A DNA stretch of 64,000 nucleotides from Sphagnum magellanicum (Eukaryota; Streptophyta; Sphagnopsida; Sphagnales; Sphagnaceae), in assembly GCA_021904315.1 (NCBI GenBank), contig CM038916.1, forward strand, positions 7,591,065 through 7,655,064. The letters run 5' to 3'. A program made the translations under genes and the position numbers. Positions within the stretch are counted from its first letter, which is position 1. The number at the start of each line of letters is the position of its first letter. The notes under the pieces are model-generated. The model had not been told where the DNA came from. It saw only the letters and a list, made by a program, of their open reading frames with translations, and ran no database searches. Shown in pieces: positions 36,201 to 47,158 of this stretch.

Positions 36201-36850
36201 CAACCTTTCAACCCCCCCTTGTCCGAGTTATGTCGCTTAGGCAAAACCTCCGGGAAGTCATTCCCTAATGGCAGTGTGTCAGGTATGTGCTCTGTAAAGT
36301 AACGACAATCAACATAGTCGTCAGCTGCACTAGTCCTTGCATTGAAATCACCAGTGAGTAAAATACTGCCCCCAAGGTCCTGAATCATGCCGACCTCTGC
36401 AGCAATGTTATCAAACAAGCCTTCATTAGCATATGGGGATCCTTTGGGTGGAGCATATACTACAGCCAAAAACAACGGTGCAGCCCCCGAACGTTGGAAC
36501 TGTAGCCACAATCTGGTGCCATCTGTGCTCTGTTTCCATAAGGATACACAATCTGACCAAGAGTCATTTACAAATACTACAACACCACCACTATGCTTCA
36601 CTATTGCTCTGACTGAGCTCATGTCAAATACAGGGCGTGGATTGTGTAAACACTGAAAACCAGGCATCTGCAGTATCCACACTCTGAACACGAAAACAAA
36701 TCAATCAGTTCCAATCTAAACAGTCTAGACACTTTCACCAAAGAAACTGGTTCACCTAATATGAAACTGGTTTTGAGAAGGTAAAACTTCCAAAAGTTGG
36801 ATCCAATGCGATAGTCCTTGCCCCTATGGGGGTAGGGCCCAATAAACTAA
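33291..36850 (-). mobile_element. LINE retrotransposon with long open ORF
   Basis: The element reads on the minus strand. A leader of about 160 bp (36850-36692) is followed by a 3.3 kb ORF, a short 3' UTR (33355-33320) and a (GAAA)n tail (33310-33291). A very short 3' UTR with a simple-repeat tail is typical of RTE-like LINEs, but the clade cannot be settled by eye. No ORF1 is present, and the endonuclease lacks its first strands, so the element is probably 5'-truncated or rearranged. Its composition is richer in GC than its surroundings, suggesting recent insertion. No target-site duplication was identified. Confidence 0.85.
33356..36691 (-). CDS. LINE endonuclease/reverse transcriptase, 1,111 aa
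   Basis: One uninterrupted frame encodes three parts. Residues ~1-245 are an AP-type endonuclease lacking its N-terminal WN and E motifs but retaining LTGDFNART, SLVDYMVAS and GGDSDHRPL. Residues ~440-760 are a reverse transcriptase: SAGLDGIKAEFL, NYRGFTVGPVLAKVF, AGFRKDFRTTDNL, CCFVDFRKAFDTV, GVKQGCPLSSLLFGL, SKTKVVVF and FRYLGLEL. The C-terminus has a CCHC-type knuckle (RICRLCSLGAVEDEDHLLLVC). The catalytic Y-A-D-D box reads LLLYANDLAL: the first Asp is Asn (codon AAT), consistent with a C-to-T change at a methylated CpG. That residue binds catalytic metal, so the enzyme is probably inactive although the frame is open. The first in-frame Met used here may lie inside an originally longer ORF. 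Confidence 0.9.
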   Translation of the reverse strand: MFRVWILQMPGFQCLHNPRPVFDMSSVRAIVKHSGGVVVFVNDSWSDCVSLWKQSTDGTRLWLQFQRSGAAPLFLAVVYAPPKGSPYANEGLFDNIAAEVGMIQDLGGSILLTGDFNARTSAADDYVDCRYFTEHIPDTLPLGNDFPEVLPKRHNSDKGGLKGWHNEFLDLCSSSGLFILNGRITGDVSGECTCLANGGSSLVDYMVASPALFDCATSLVVHKCPLFCGKGGDSDHRPLSLNLQLPWQHVSPTISDSRADIRRFKYDASKCTQSCQHLQQQIAQCTAQMSDTNNVDMAVQLLHDFICNVATDVHGCPVARTSTTQHRHQPWFDTECRSKHKEVSTYAKLHPNSHLAREWRKQLKQLLRCKKRTYKKLQGRQLCALAKTNPASFWRQYSKTKERSIAISKTDLVTGFQKLLEGQCPSNPAGAQGSSTNQVVLNLSHPFASDACSTLNYDITLDEIAQVMRRLKRNKSAGLDGIKAEFLLDAGDMLHVPLQIVFNKLLQQGYSASLSTGVIHALHKGGDTLQFENYRGFTVGPVLAKVFAMILEARLSSWAEERGLRARGQAGFRKDFRTTDNLYILRTLIEQSIHKRKKVYCCFVDFRKAFDTVPRDLLWQVLDEMGIVGRFMQCLQSMYSQDNVRVMHPTEGLSARFPCGIGVKQGCPLSSLLFGLYLDGLEKHLDALEGDSPPQLADIIVKLLLYANDLALMSETPQGLQKQINALSEFCVDRQLVINVSKTKVVVFEKHRSVAPEFTYTRTTIERVQSFRYLGLELHSTTGMTVAIAKLTAAGKKALFALRRRCNDLSITDPEVMCQLFDSLVCPVLSYACEVWTGCTGAKGLQQAEQVHRMFLRGILGVNKTTSTFVVLGEFGRYPLEYFWWQQTLKYYDRLRKSTADRLLYCAYQTQIQMLSMLNDNQQCWLRNVQLWLKDQGVEVLYANIKCAIARAQASYLESTYGEQARTKSSKLRTYQLMNTSCTIESGYSYAHQRYLQVITNVQLRQSLSRFRCSNHRLEVECGRHAKPESVPRRDRICRLCSLGAVEDEDHLLLVCPAHHDIRCKFSQQLGKQLTPCSLLPELMHSANQKAVALYLVSCLDNRSVLLKSTL

Positions 36851-36962
36851 AACTAAACTAAACTGCTCCTTCATAATGTTTCACAGGGTTGGTTTCAGGG
36901 AGCTCACATCAATTTTCTTGCTATCTTTTCTATGCTATCTGTTTACTGTTTACAATTTTACG

Positions 36963-36998
36963 TCCGTTTGGGACCAGAGAGTCCATTAGACGAAAGGT
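36963..36998 (-). repeat. Second copy of LINE 3'-end motif
   Basis: The minus strand reads GTCTAATGGACTCTCTGGTC followed by an A-rich stretch. It resembles the LINE 3' UTR at 33355-33320 (CAAGTGGATCTCTCTGGTCC). It is either the 3' end of another LINE copy lying just upstream, or a motif shared by both ends of the element. Confidence 0.5.
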
Positions 36999-37309
36999 AG
37001 ATCATGGAGGACAGATTGTCCTCTATCACAGCATTGGAATTGATTGCTTGGAAACCTAGTCCATGCAACAGGTTATGATTGGTCCCCAGGTACAATCAGA
37101 AGTTATGTACACTTTGAGCTAAAGCTGGTATGATTTCAAGCCTTTGAAAAACGTTCATCCCCATGTCACTAAGTTATTTAACTGATGGAAAGGAGATCAC
37201 AACATATTAAAAAACCAATCTCTTCTTCTTCAACTTCCTTGTCAGGTACTGGACCTTTACCTCATGATGGTATGAACTTCTTGCAATCATGTGCCAAATG
37301 TATTATTTA

Positions 37310-37470
37310 CCTTCTGTTGCACTAGCAGATTGCTTCCAACCAACACCCACCATGCACAATGGATGATATGTGAACTGCAAACACTTTTTTATTGTATTCC
37401 TGTCCAATACATAAACCTACCTAGTAGCCAGCCAGACTGAACCAGCACCCACCGATGCAACAGTTGCGAA
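37310..37470 (-). repeat. Dispersed inverted-end family, partial copies
   Basis: Two left-end sequences occur: CAACACCCACCATGCACAAT near 37340 and GAACCAGCACCCACCGATGC near 37440. Between them are ATTCCTGTCCAATAC and CCTACCTAGTAG. They match the family end seen at 50735. Confidence 0.55.
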
Positions 37471-37499
37471 AAACCCTAAACCCTAAACCAACTGAAGAT

Positions 37500-38520
37500 T
37501 GGTTCTGGGTTGATTTAGAAAGAAAAAAAGAAAAAACACTCCCCTCCTTTGAATTTTTTTCCTGTTTTTTCCCTTTCTTTTTCCTCCTTTTTTCTTCTTT
37601 CTTCTATTTTTCTCTTCTTCCTTGTTTTTGTTTTGCTTTAATTCTTTGCTTGCTTGTTGGTTTTTTACCATTTGTTCATGGGCAGCAACAAGCTCAAGTT
37701 TTTTTTTGGGTTGTTGTGCAGGCTACCATCTTCAATTGTTGTCATCTCTACTTCCTATCATCATCTAGAAAGGTACTCCCTTTTCTTTTTCCTAGGATTT
37801 GATTTTTTATCCCATTTTTTTGTGTGCTTGCGAAAGGAAGAAGAAAAAAAAACATGAGAGGAGGAAGAAGAAAATCAGAGAAGGAGATGAAGAAGGACAA
37901 AAAAACAAAGGAGGGAAAAAAAAAAGTCAAAGAAAAAGGAAGGAAAATAACAAAAGAGAAGAAGGGAAAAAAAAAAAAAAAGGAAGAAGAAGAAGATTGG
38001 ATTTCTTTTTGCATTTTCTTTTTTTTTAAACACTTGTGCAACGTTGCTTGTTGCTTGGTTTTTTTTTTTAAAATTCTTCCTTTTTGTAAAAAACACAAGA
38101 GTGCTACATGGAACTTGGTTGCAAGCCATTGATCATCCACCATTGTTGCGCTTGCCCAGTTATAGCCACATCGTCATGCCTATCACCATTACTTGTCACA
38201 CCATCAATTAATTACAACATTCAATTGCAAGTCATGCCAAGTATGTTTTGCCCATTTCCTTGTTTTTTGGTTTCTTTTTGTTTATGAAACAAAACAAAAA
38301 GTAAAAAAAAAGGAAAACAAGGAAGAAGGAGAAAGAAATAAATAAATAAAAGGAGAAAAAACTCAAAAGAAGATTTTTTTTTTTTACTTTCAAGTTTTAT
38401 TCTGTTTTTTGAATTTTAAAAGAAGGATTTTTTTTCTTTTTTTTATATTTCTTTTTTCCCCTTTATTTAAATTTTTTTTCAAGTTTTTTCAATTTTCAAT
38501 TGTAGGAAGAAAAAGAAGTT
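37500..38520. repeat. Long pyrimidine tract, then purine tract
   Basis: On the plus strand, 37540-37640 is almost all C/T with long T runs, and 37830-38000 is almost all A/G with long A runs. Further T-rich and A-rich blocks extend to 38500. The apparent open frames here are low-complexity (poly-Lys or poly-Phe) and not genes. Confidence 0.7.
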
Positions 38521-39779
38521 AGATTCTTTAAAGGTTTTTTATTAAAATAGTTATAAGATTTTAGGTTGCTTTGGTTTTTCGTGAGTGTGTAAGATTTGTG
38601 GTAACATGGCTTGTGGGAAAATGTGCCATTTACACCAAGTTGGGGAAGGAAGCTTAAAAGGAATTGTGATTAAAGTTCAACATATTGTTTCATCAAATGC
38701 AACTTGAGTTAGCCCACAAATAAATGTTGGCTCCAATGATATACTTTAGTTAACATTGTTTACTTTCATTGTGAATTTGAATGTGCTTTCACACTAAATC
38801 AATGAGTCCAATTCAACTGAAGCAAATAATGGTTTGGGTGTACAAAAAAAAAAATGATAATATAATTTTCATTTTAACTTGTACATTTAGTAAACCTCTT
38901 TGTGAAAGATCATTTGTCTTGTAGTGTTTTTCACTTTTATGAAAAGTTCTTTGAAATAAAATGTGAACATTTGGGTTGAATTTCTTAATTTCATGTATGT
39001 GTTGTTTCTTCTTGTAAATTATGATAAAATTATAAGAAAAGAACCAATCCCAAACCCAACTTCCTTATTCTATTGTTGCATTATGATTTCACATCTACAT
39101 TGCTAAAGTTCAAAATTTTTAAGCATTATTTACATAATGTTTTGTAAAATCCCCATGATGCAAGGAAAAATCTACAATACTCACATATGGCCACTTAATA
39201 CACATAGGGTTTTTGGAATCATATGTAATACTTGCATATGGGTCATGAAAACATTCATTAATGAACAATTTTTGTTGAATTGTTTTTTTTTTTGGGTAGA
39301 CAATTGAAAGTAAATTTCAACTAATGGGTCTACAATTGAATTATAGTCAAGACATCAACTAGGAAAATGACATAGCCTATAGTCATGCCTCTAAAGGTGG
39401 TGTGTTAACTTCTAAGTCTTGTGCTCATTATTTTGGTGAGTCACAAAACATAAAAATGGATGATAAATGCATGTTGGTGTTAAGGACACGAAAAAATGCA
39501 AGAACAAAGGCTAAAGGAAGGGTCTAAGTTTAATTTTCAAACAAGGAACAAGACAAGATTACATGATTCAAAAACAAAAACACAAGAACTAAAAATAAGA
39601 ACATGAGATGTGTAAGATAAATGTGAAAACGAAACTTTATTATGCTAACATATGCAAACATGAACATGACAAGGTTATGGTGCAAGATTGTGCATAAGAC
39701 TGATGTCAAACAAACTAAAGGAAATGAAGAGCCCTACTCCTATTTATACCTATTTATGTGTGCATCAAGTAGGAAAGCT

Positions 39780-40110
39780 TCTTAAAAACCTTCTTAATTA
39801 AAAGTTTACTATGAATTAATTGAAATTTAACTAAAAGTTAATTCGAACTTAATTAAAAGCCAACTAAGAGTTAATTAAGACTTAATTGAACTTAATTTAA
39901 TTAGGACTTAACTAAAAGTTAACTAAAACTTAATTAAGACTTAATTTAACTAGGACTTGACTAAAAATTAACTAAGAATTAACTCAGATTGAACTAGAAG
40001 TTAATTGAAACTTATTAATAATTAACTAAGACTTAATTCGGATTTAATTAAAGGTTAACTATGATGTAACTAAAAATTAATTGAAATTTAATTAAGATTT
40101 AATTAGGAGT
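39780..40110. repeat. Degenerate short-word array (TTAATTAAGACT)
   Basis: About 25 diverged copies of a 10-13 bp word built on TTAATTAAGACTTAACTAAAAG. It resembles the reverse complement of 20560-20770. Confidence 0.65.
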
Positions 40111-40192
40111 TATGGATGAACATTAAGGATGAATTTCATCCATTGGAATATGGTGTTTAATGTTCGCATCCATCACACCTAGATTATGTTAC

Positions 40193-40301
40193 CTAACCTA
40201 AGCCAAGTGGCTAAGTATCATAGGTTACAATAGTGAAAATTTGGACCCTTCACCTTCAATTTGGGGTTCAAGTCTTCATCCATGGCACTACCACTTTTTT
40301 T
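40193..40301 (+). repeat. tRNA-like head, possible SINE or tRNA relic
   Basis: An A-box-like AGCCAAGTGGCTAAG (40201-40215) and a B-box-like GGTTCAAGTCT (40264-40274) are correctly spaced and oriented for a Leu/Ser-type tRNA promoter, followed by a T run at about 40294. The stems do not pair well enough for an active tRNA. A tRNA-derived SINE head or a tRNA pseudogene fits best. Confidence 0.45.
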
Positions 40302-42089
40302 TATACTAATTATATTAAATAAAAATTTATAAAGTACAAAAGTTTTAACTTTGAATTAACCTTGGCCACCTTAAGTTGACCTAAGTCAACTTATTTATTA
40401 CCTACTAACTTAGCTTAGACCTCTATAGGTTTTCAAATGAACTACTTTGTTAACCTATATTATTATTCAATTTATTTTAGATTAATGTATGCATTTTTAA
40501 GCTAAAAAAAAACCCAAGATAATTATGTCGTATCTAGTTGCATCATAGTTGCATCTAATTGCACAAACTTGAAGTGGTTACAAACTTCATAAAATATCTT
40601 GTAATGACATTACTTAGGTTGATTGGGTAAAAAACCTAAAGTTAAGAACCTAGGCAAACCTACCTAAGTAAACTTATTAGTAAGGTATCCTATTTTAAAT
40701 ATATTTAAACATACTAGATGTAATAAATTTATTATGTATAATTAAGTAACTTATAAGGTAACTTATATTATGAAGTAGGTTTTTATTAAGTAGCCTACAT
40801 ACATAGGTTAACTTAATAGATATGTTAACCTAAGTGTGCCAAGTAGTTAAAAAGTCAAGGAATTATGTGTCACCTTTTTCAAAATGACTATTAATATTGT
40901 AATCATAATTATGATTAACAATATATTGTTTAGTACACATACACATGCATGTGAATTCATGACTTCAAAAACTTCATGGCACACAAAAGAATATGGCATG
41001 CCATGACAAATATTGTTGCCATAAATTCAAAACACACAAAAATTTATTGTGTCACAAAAAATCATGGATTGCCATGAAAATTTGTGACACCTTGTTGCTA
41101 AACGACATGCCATGTCATCATCACATGAAAGATTAAATCATTATTAATCGCAAAGAACAACAATATTTTCAACTAACTAATAGATGAGATTAAATCATCA
41201 ACTCAATGACATGAATCATGATGTGACATTAGTGTCACAAACCATGAGGTGTTATGACTATTCGTCAACCTCATTGCCATGTGGCATGTCAGGCACAAAT
41301 GAAATAAAATGTTAACCAATGGTGTTACTTTAAAAATGAACTACATGTCCTTTTGTCCAAAAACAAATTTTTCATACAAATGGATTTTTGAATTATTGTT
41401 TTTGCAAATTGTTATGAAAAATGCATATAATTGTTTAGGTGGATGATATTCTATTTTTTTGTATTTTTTTACTTTTGAATAAATATGAAGTTTTGAAAAT
41501 GTGTCAATTCTTTGTAAATTCCGTGTTTCATCTTTAAAAATGATAACAATTTCAAATCATAACCAATAATTGATTTTAATTTTTTTAATGTTTTCTTATA
41601 TAATAAATTATAATTTTTAAAAAAAATCATGTACATTATACCCCATTTATATGTGGTAAAAGACTTTTGAAGTTTTAAAATTTTGGATCAATTTTGGAAA
41701 GTTCTTTTAAATTTGTTAAGTTTTTGAATTTCACATATTTTAAGGTATGAGTGTTTTTTGAATATGGTTAATAGGTTTATAAAATAAAATTTTATACTCA
41801 ATGTTACAAAAATAATTTCTAAAATAACCAACAATTTATTTATTGAACTTTTACATTTCAACTACTTCATCGTTTTCAAATTCCCCTTCAAACTTTTCAA
41901 ACTCCTTTTTAAAGTCTATATCCCTTTCAAAGAATTCTACAAAATTAAATGGAATTTACATCCTATTTGAGAATCATTAGGCCGATTTTTGTTGACAAAA
42001 ATCAACTTTTAAAATTTTTTTGTTTGCAAATGACATCTCCTAAGGTTAATAGAAATTCCAACCAAATAACATATATATTTTCTTTTTAT
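40302..42089. other. AT-rich intergenic DNA, no gene recognised
   Basis: No motif-bearing frame was seen. Repeated ATGCCATG-type words at 40970-41110 give weak local repetition. Confidence 0.6.
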
Positions 42090-44083
42090 TTAGGATTCAA
42101 CAATCTTAAAAATATGTCGAACTAAAAATCCAACTATAAGAAACATTACTTCATGTTTCTGCCAACAATGAAGAAGACATTTGATGTCTTTAACATCCAA
42201 TTGATATCTCTTTAAAATTAGTAGTTCCTTCTTAACATGTTCTTTTACTGGTTCATTTATGCTTGTAATCAGTTCAAATATATCCAAATTGTAATCATGA
42301 TAAAAAATATCTTGGTCAACAAAAAAAAAATTTGACCTCACCAAAGGATGCAAATGTTCATGACATTTGACCAACATAGGATATAAGGATTTATTATCAT
42401 ATTCCTCAACAAGAACAACACCTTGTTCCTTTCCAACAAATGAGGAAACTATACAAAGGTTCTTATACCTAAGGTTTAGCATTAAAAAAATCATATTATG
42501 GGTTTTTCTCTTATCATAAACCTTTAAGAATGAGAGGAAAAAATCGAGCACATTGATTAATGTTAGAAAACAACAAAAATAACTCATCACTAACAACTGA
42601 ATCATCATCCATGAGGCTTTCAATTGAAAGAAAAACTCGATTTTCTTCCTTAAGTTTCATATTCATGGAAATGACAAAGTGTAAAACATCACTAAGGAGC
42701 CAATGTCCATGCAATTGGTTAAAAACATAAGTAAAAACAACTAGGGAAATATAGTCAATAATAATCTAAGTAATTTGCCATGTTAGAGGTGGAAGCACTT
42801 GACTAGTGACTCTCACAACAATCTGTTTGTTTTAATAAAACACAATGGTAAATTGAAATTGTAAAGCCTTTTGAAACATCATGATTTTATAATCAAACTT
42901 GTAAAACAATCAATAATAACTTGATTAATTATCTTATCAAATTTTAAACAATAAAAACTGTAAAAAGTTGAAACAATAATGAATAAACTAACTTATTTTG
43001 ATTGGAGTGTTTAATTTTTTGGTTTGAATTTTAATTCCAATTCAAGCCTTATTCCATTCCCTTCTACTTTTCTAAACTTCTTAGGCCAAGTGATGTACTT
43101 CTACAAATCTATGTAGGCAAACTTGATGGAAACATATTTTAGATTTTCATAGACTTTTTCCTTTGCAATGTTACAATAACATGCTTTTGAAAAAGCATGT
43201 CCAAAACAAGTGCTTTGAAAGGTCTTTTCTAATTCGAAAGATTCACAACTTACAATAGACTTCAACACAATAGTCATGGAATTGAAATTAGATCCTTCAT
43301 CTTTGACATAACCAATAATTTTTTTTCTTAAACCATATTTGTCCAACATTTTTTTCAAACTTTTGGCCAAGGCTTGCCTTAATATTTTTATCGCCTCAAA
43401 TAAATTAATAGTCAAATTTTGGCTACTAATCATTGTTCAAAAAATTAATCACCAATGCAAACACATTGTAAGCTCCTTTAGACATCTAAAGGTCAAAGCT
43501 AATTATTGTAGAATAACATTTTGCCAAGGTAGGAACAACATATAATTGATTTGTCTTCTCGACTAACCTTGGTAGTATGTTTTGTGAAAACTACCTTTTG
43601 GAAGGGAAATTTAATTTTGGACAAGACACAAAACTGAATGTTTGAGCCAAATACTCTCCACAAATTGGATAGGTAAATTGCTTTTGATAACTAACAAACC
43701 AAGGTCCTCTAATTTATTTTTTATGGCACATCTTCTTTTCTAAAAGAATCCTTAACAAAAAGAATTTTGAAATTGACCCTCAAAATGGATTTACTCTTTC
43801 TTCAAAAACCTTTGTGCAATAAAAAAATGATATGCATCCACATGTTTTTTAAGAGAAATTATTTCATTGGTTTTGTAATAAAAAATCAATCCTTTCTCGC
43901 TTGAATTCTTGGATTTATTCCAATTATTAGATTTTGATAACAAAGTATGCAACACATTATTTGTGTGTTTTCCAAATCAACTTCATTATCATTCACACAA
44001 TAAAATCTCCAACATAAAGAGGTTATTCCTTGTGGCTTGTAGTTTTTTTTTTTAACATGAAATTTTTTCAATTTTCCTTTCAT
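42090..44083 (-). pseudogene. hAT-like transposase relic
   Basis: In minus-strand order: a short Cys-pair segment (MCCILCYQNLI, about 43970-43930) that may be part of a BED zinc finger, then a DUF659-like core (43433-43101) with IIGYVKDEGSNFNSMTIVLK and FGHAFSKAC, then a C-terminal region (42623-42090) including LVKCHEHLHPLVR. This order matches plant hAT-family transposases. At least two frame changes separate the parts, so it is inactive. Terminal inverted repeats were not located, and the dimerisation domain is not clear. Confidence 0.65.
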
Positions 44084-44399
44084 TATATTTTCACCGTTTT
44101 TCTAGATTAATATTTGCTTATGTTTGGACACTTGGGGTTTTCCTCAAATATGTCTCCCAAAACTACATCACTCATACAAATTTCAATTGTTTCAATGTTA
44201 CCACTTATCATATTTTCATTTGTAGAAAATTGTTTAATTAGTAGTTTTCACAAGATTATGTTCAAAGATAATGCAAAATACAATTGTTTTTCAATAGACA
44301 CACTTTACTTACAAGTTTTAACAAAATCCCAATCAAAGGGGAAAAAAAAAACACTTTTTATAAGCAAATGGGTTTAAAGGTTTTAAAATATATATTTAT

Positions 44400-45314
44400 A
44401 AACAATGGGGTTTAAGGTGTAGAAAAATTATCAAAAAATCACCCATTTTTTTCTTTCATCTCATGATGGAAAAAAGGTTTAGGTCTAAGGGTAATTATCT
44501 ATCAAAGGTCTAAGTTTTAATCTTGTGCATAAACAAGCAAAAAAAAAAATTTAACATATTAAAACTACATAAATTAAACTAAAAAAAAATCAATTCAAAA
44601 CAAAATGGCAAACAAAAATGAAACAAACAAAACAAATACAACAAAATACAAAGGAAAAAAAAATTCAAAAAATTTGGAAAACAAATTTACCTTAGCTTGT
44701 TGAATGAAGCTTGTTGCTATTGTTCCAAGCTCGCCCACTTGCACAAGAGAGTGGGGAAGGAATACTAACTGACATAAAAAGGCATAACAACAAGGAGCAA
44801 AGGCGAGCAACAATGGGGGAGAGGTACTTGAAAAAAAAAAAGGGCGAATAACAAGGCGCAAAAACAAGTAGTTAGGTGTGACAACGAGCATCAAGGTGAA
44901 AAGGTGAATGACAAGGCACAACGATGAATAACAAGGCGTGGTGAACAACAAGATGTGACAACAAGCAACAAGGTGTGACAACAAGTAACAAGGCAAAGTA
45001 GCAAGGCGCAACGACACAACAACAAGGTGTGAAGGTAGAGCACATGGCAAGGCACGAAAACAAAACAAAGACAACGAAACACAAAGAAAAACAAAACTCT
45101 AACTAAATGTAAAAATCCACAACATAAATGCAAATGAAAACATGTAAATCGATGTGCAAAAATGCAAAACTCAAAGTGCAAAAAGTGCAAGAAGATGAAC
45201 AAAGAAAACATAATTGTTAGAATGTTGTGCTTCCAACCTAACCCTAATATTTCATGGCAGCTAAACCCGAAGACCCTGACCCGGGTAAGGGGTCAAACAT
45301 TACCCGATTTTCAG
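44400..45314. other. Intergenic DNA with CAAGG-rich words
   Basis: No gene was recognised. 44880-45050 is built from short diverged repeats of the ACAAGGCG/ACAACAAG type; the long frames across it on the minus strand are products of this low complexity. Confidence 0.55.
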
Positions 45315-45342
45315 ATTATTATTATTATTATTATTATTATTA
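45315..45342. repeat. (ATT)n microsatellite
   Basis: About nine uninterrupted ATT units. Confidence 0.9.
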
Positions 45343-45479
45343 AAAACTGGTTCTCATATCTGGTTCTCAACAGAAGTGAGAACTGGTAGTTTGGTTTTCA
45401 GTCAGGTTACCACTCAGGATGATACCCTGAGGAGGTCAGACCGAGATGCCCAAGGTATTTGTGATACCCGGCCGACACT

Positions 45480-45620
45480 GATAAATACATGTGGGTGGTT
45501 AGTACATTGCTAACCAACATGGCTAGCTATGGGACAGGAATAGAATGAGAAAATGTTTTCCTGTCCATCCATATACCATCCATCTTAAATGGTGTGCTGT
45601 TGGGTGCTGGTGCAGTATGG
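45480..45620 (+). repeat. Dispersed inverted-end family, partial copy
   Basis: Contains GGGACAGGAATAGAATGAGA, TTTTCCTGTCC, ACCATCCATCTTAAATGG and the right end TGTGCTGTTGGGTGCTGGTG, in the family order. Confidence 0.6.
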
Positions 45621-45644
45621 CCAAAATAAGTAACAGAAGAAATC

Positions 45645-45797
45645 CCCATTTGTGTCCTTCCTAGTTCCTTAAGAGTTAACCATACTCTCATATCACCCAT
45701 TTGTGTCCTTCCCAGTTCCTTAAGAGTTAACCCTACTCTCATATCACCCATTTGTGTCCTTCCCAGTTCCTTTAGAGTTAACCCTACTCTCATATCA
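45645..45797. repeat. Tandem repeat, 51 bp x 3
   Basis: Units start at 45645, 45696 and 45747 with CCCATTTGTGTCCTTCC and end with CTCTCATATCA. They differ at a few positions. Since 51 is a multiple of three, the minus strand shows a repeated open frame, which is not taken as a gene. Confidence 0.95.
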
Positions 45798-45799
45798 CC

Positions 45800-47150
45800 C
45801 AATTTTGTGTGCTAATTAATTAAGAGCATTCCTTCCATTAAGAGTGTTAATTAGGGGTGTCCTAACTCTCACTTCACAATTGTACTTTTGTCAGTTGAGG
45901 TTCAATGTCTCATTGCTTGGGGGAGGGGGGAGCTTGGCTTCTCACATGCAAGAATGTAGTCAGAATTTTTCTGTGTATTGACTCTTCTTATGACAACTCC
46001 GGAACCAAAGTGTAAGTGAAGTAATAAGGGGTTATAGAGAAGTGTGGGATGGTGGGTGTTGGGGTGTGTTTTTACTTACACACACCCAGTTAGTTTTATT
46101 GGTGCTTATTAATTTGTTGTGCTGCAGTAAATGACAGAAGCTTTTATTGCCCATATCAAAAGGTACAGAAAAGGAGTAAAGATTAGGTTTTAGAATTTGG
46201 TGATCATTGAAGAATGTGAGTGACGGTTACATGTCCATTACGAATTTGTGCAGCAAAAACACGAGGCCCGTACAAGGCTTTGATAGCTTTAATTTAATTC
46301 ATTGTTGTAGTATTAAGTTCAACTATCAATCATCGTGGCGGGCAACTACTGCAGCTGGACATGATGATTCACATTGTACTGTGGAATGAACAATGAACCA
46401 CTAAGCAGCTGCCCATTATGTGTTACATAGGAGAAGGCTACAGCCTGAGGTCCTTCCTTGTTTCGAGGTGCGAATGCACAAGAATGGTAACCGGACTGAT
46501 GGGTGCACCAAAAAACAAGGAAAAGCCAACTGCCGTACCCTTCTGCAGTGTAAAAACCTGCCCTAATTTTCATAGGATGTTGCCTTCCACGGTGGAAGAG
46601 TTCTCTCATTTTGTAAGATCTTGGAAGATCGTTGCTGAGTTCTTCCTCCTTACAATGGTTATCAGAATACAAGAACTGGGGCAGGTTTTCATGGTAGGGA
46701 GAAACGGGTGATGCATCCAGCATGATGGGCAGTCAGGAGGGTATTCCGTAATGTGGAGTCGTGAGCCTATTCCATTAAGCTAACACCTTAGAGAATGATT
46801 ATGAGGCACCATGAAATGACTATGGGAATCACTTGGGACTAAATGGGAATGATAAGGGAACAACGTGGGCATGTCATATGAACATCATGAGAATGTTGTT
46901 GGAACATGAGAACATGTGAAGAATGTGAAAACAAAATATGAGAACATTTTTTGTAATATGTCATCCTCTAGTTTGGAAGATTATACAACATAATTTATCG
47001 TTTGAAACATCATGGAATATAATCTTCCTGTCTGGAAAATTATGAATTGTCATCCGAATGACACATGGTAGGCTAAGCTATAGGGTAATGGTTTATTGCT
47101 GGGGTGCTAGCCGACATAAAACTCAACTCACCTTTAATTGTTTTCTTTTT
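45800..47150. other. Intergenic DNA, no gene recognised
   Basis: A minus-strand frame at 46346-46723 has mixed, protein-like composition but no recognisable motif. 46790-46940 holds GGGAACA/GAACATG words like those in the 4.6-6.0 kb block. Confidence 0.5.
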
Positions 47151-47158
47151 AAAAAATT

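Noticed and set aside
34195-36656. Plus-strand frames opposite the LINE ORF
   Set aside because: They are antisense shadows of the LINE coding sequence.
37455-38143. Long open frames rich in Lys/Arg/Glu or Phe/Ser on both strands
   Set aside because: They are produced by the poly-purine and poly-pyrimidine tracts; no domain or realistic composition is present.
40193-40301. A functional tRNA gene
   Set aside because: Box motifs are present, but acceptor and anticodon stems do not pair well enough.
44595-45211. Overlapping Cys/Leu/Val-rich frames on the minus strand
   Set aside because: They lie over short degenerate CAAGG/ACAAC repeats; composition is an artefact of the repeat, not a membrane protein.
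45527-45802. 91-codon repeated protein on the minus strand
   Set aside because: It simply reflects the 51-bp tandem repeat staying in frame; no promoter, no family, and no conservation signal visible.
46346-46723. 125-codon minus-strand frame
   Set aside because: Composition is mixed, but no motif, no clear splice sites and no neighbouring exons were found, so it is not called as a gene.
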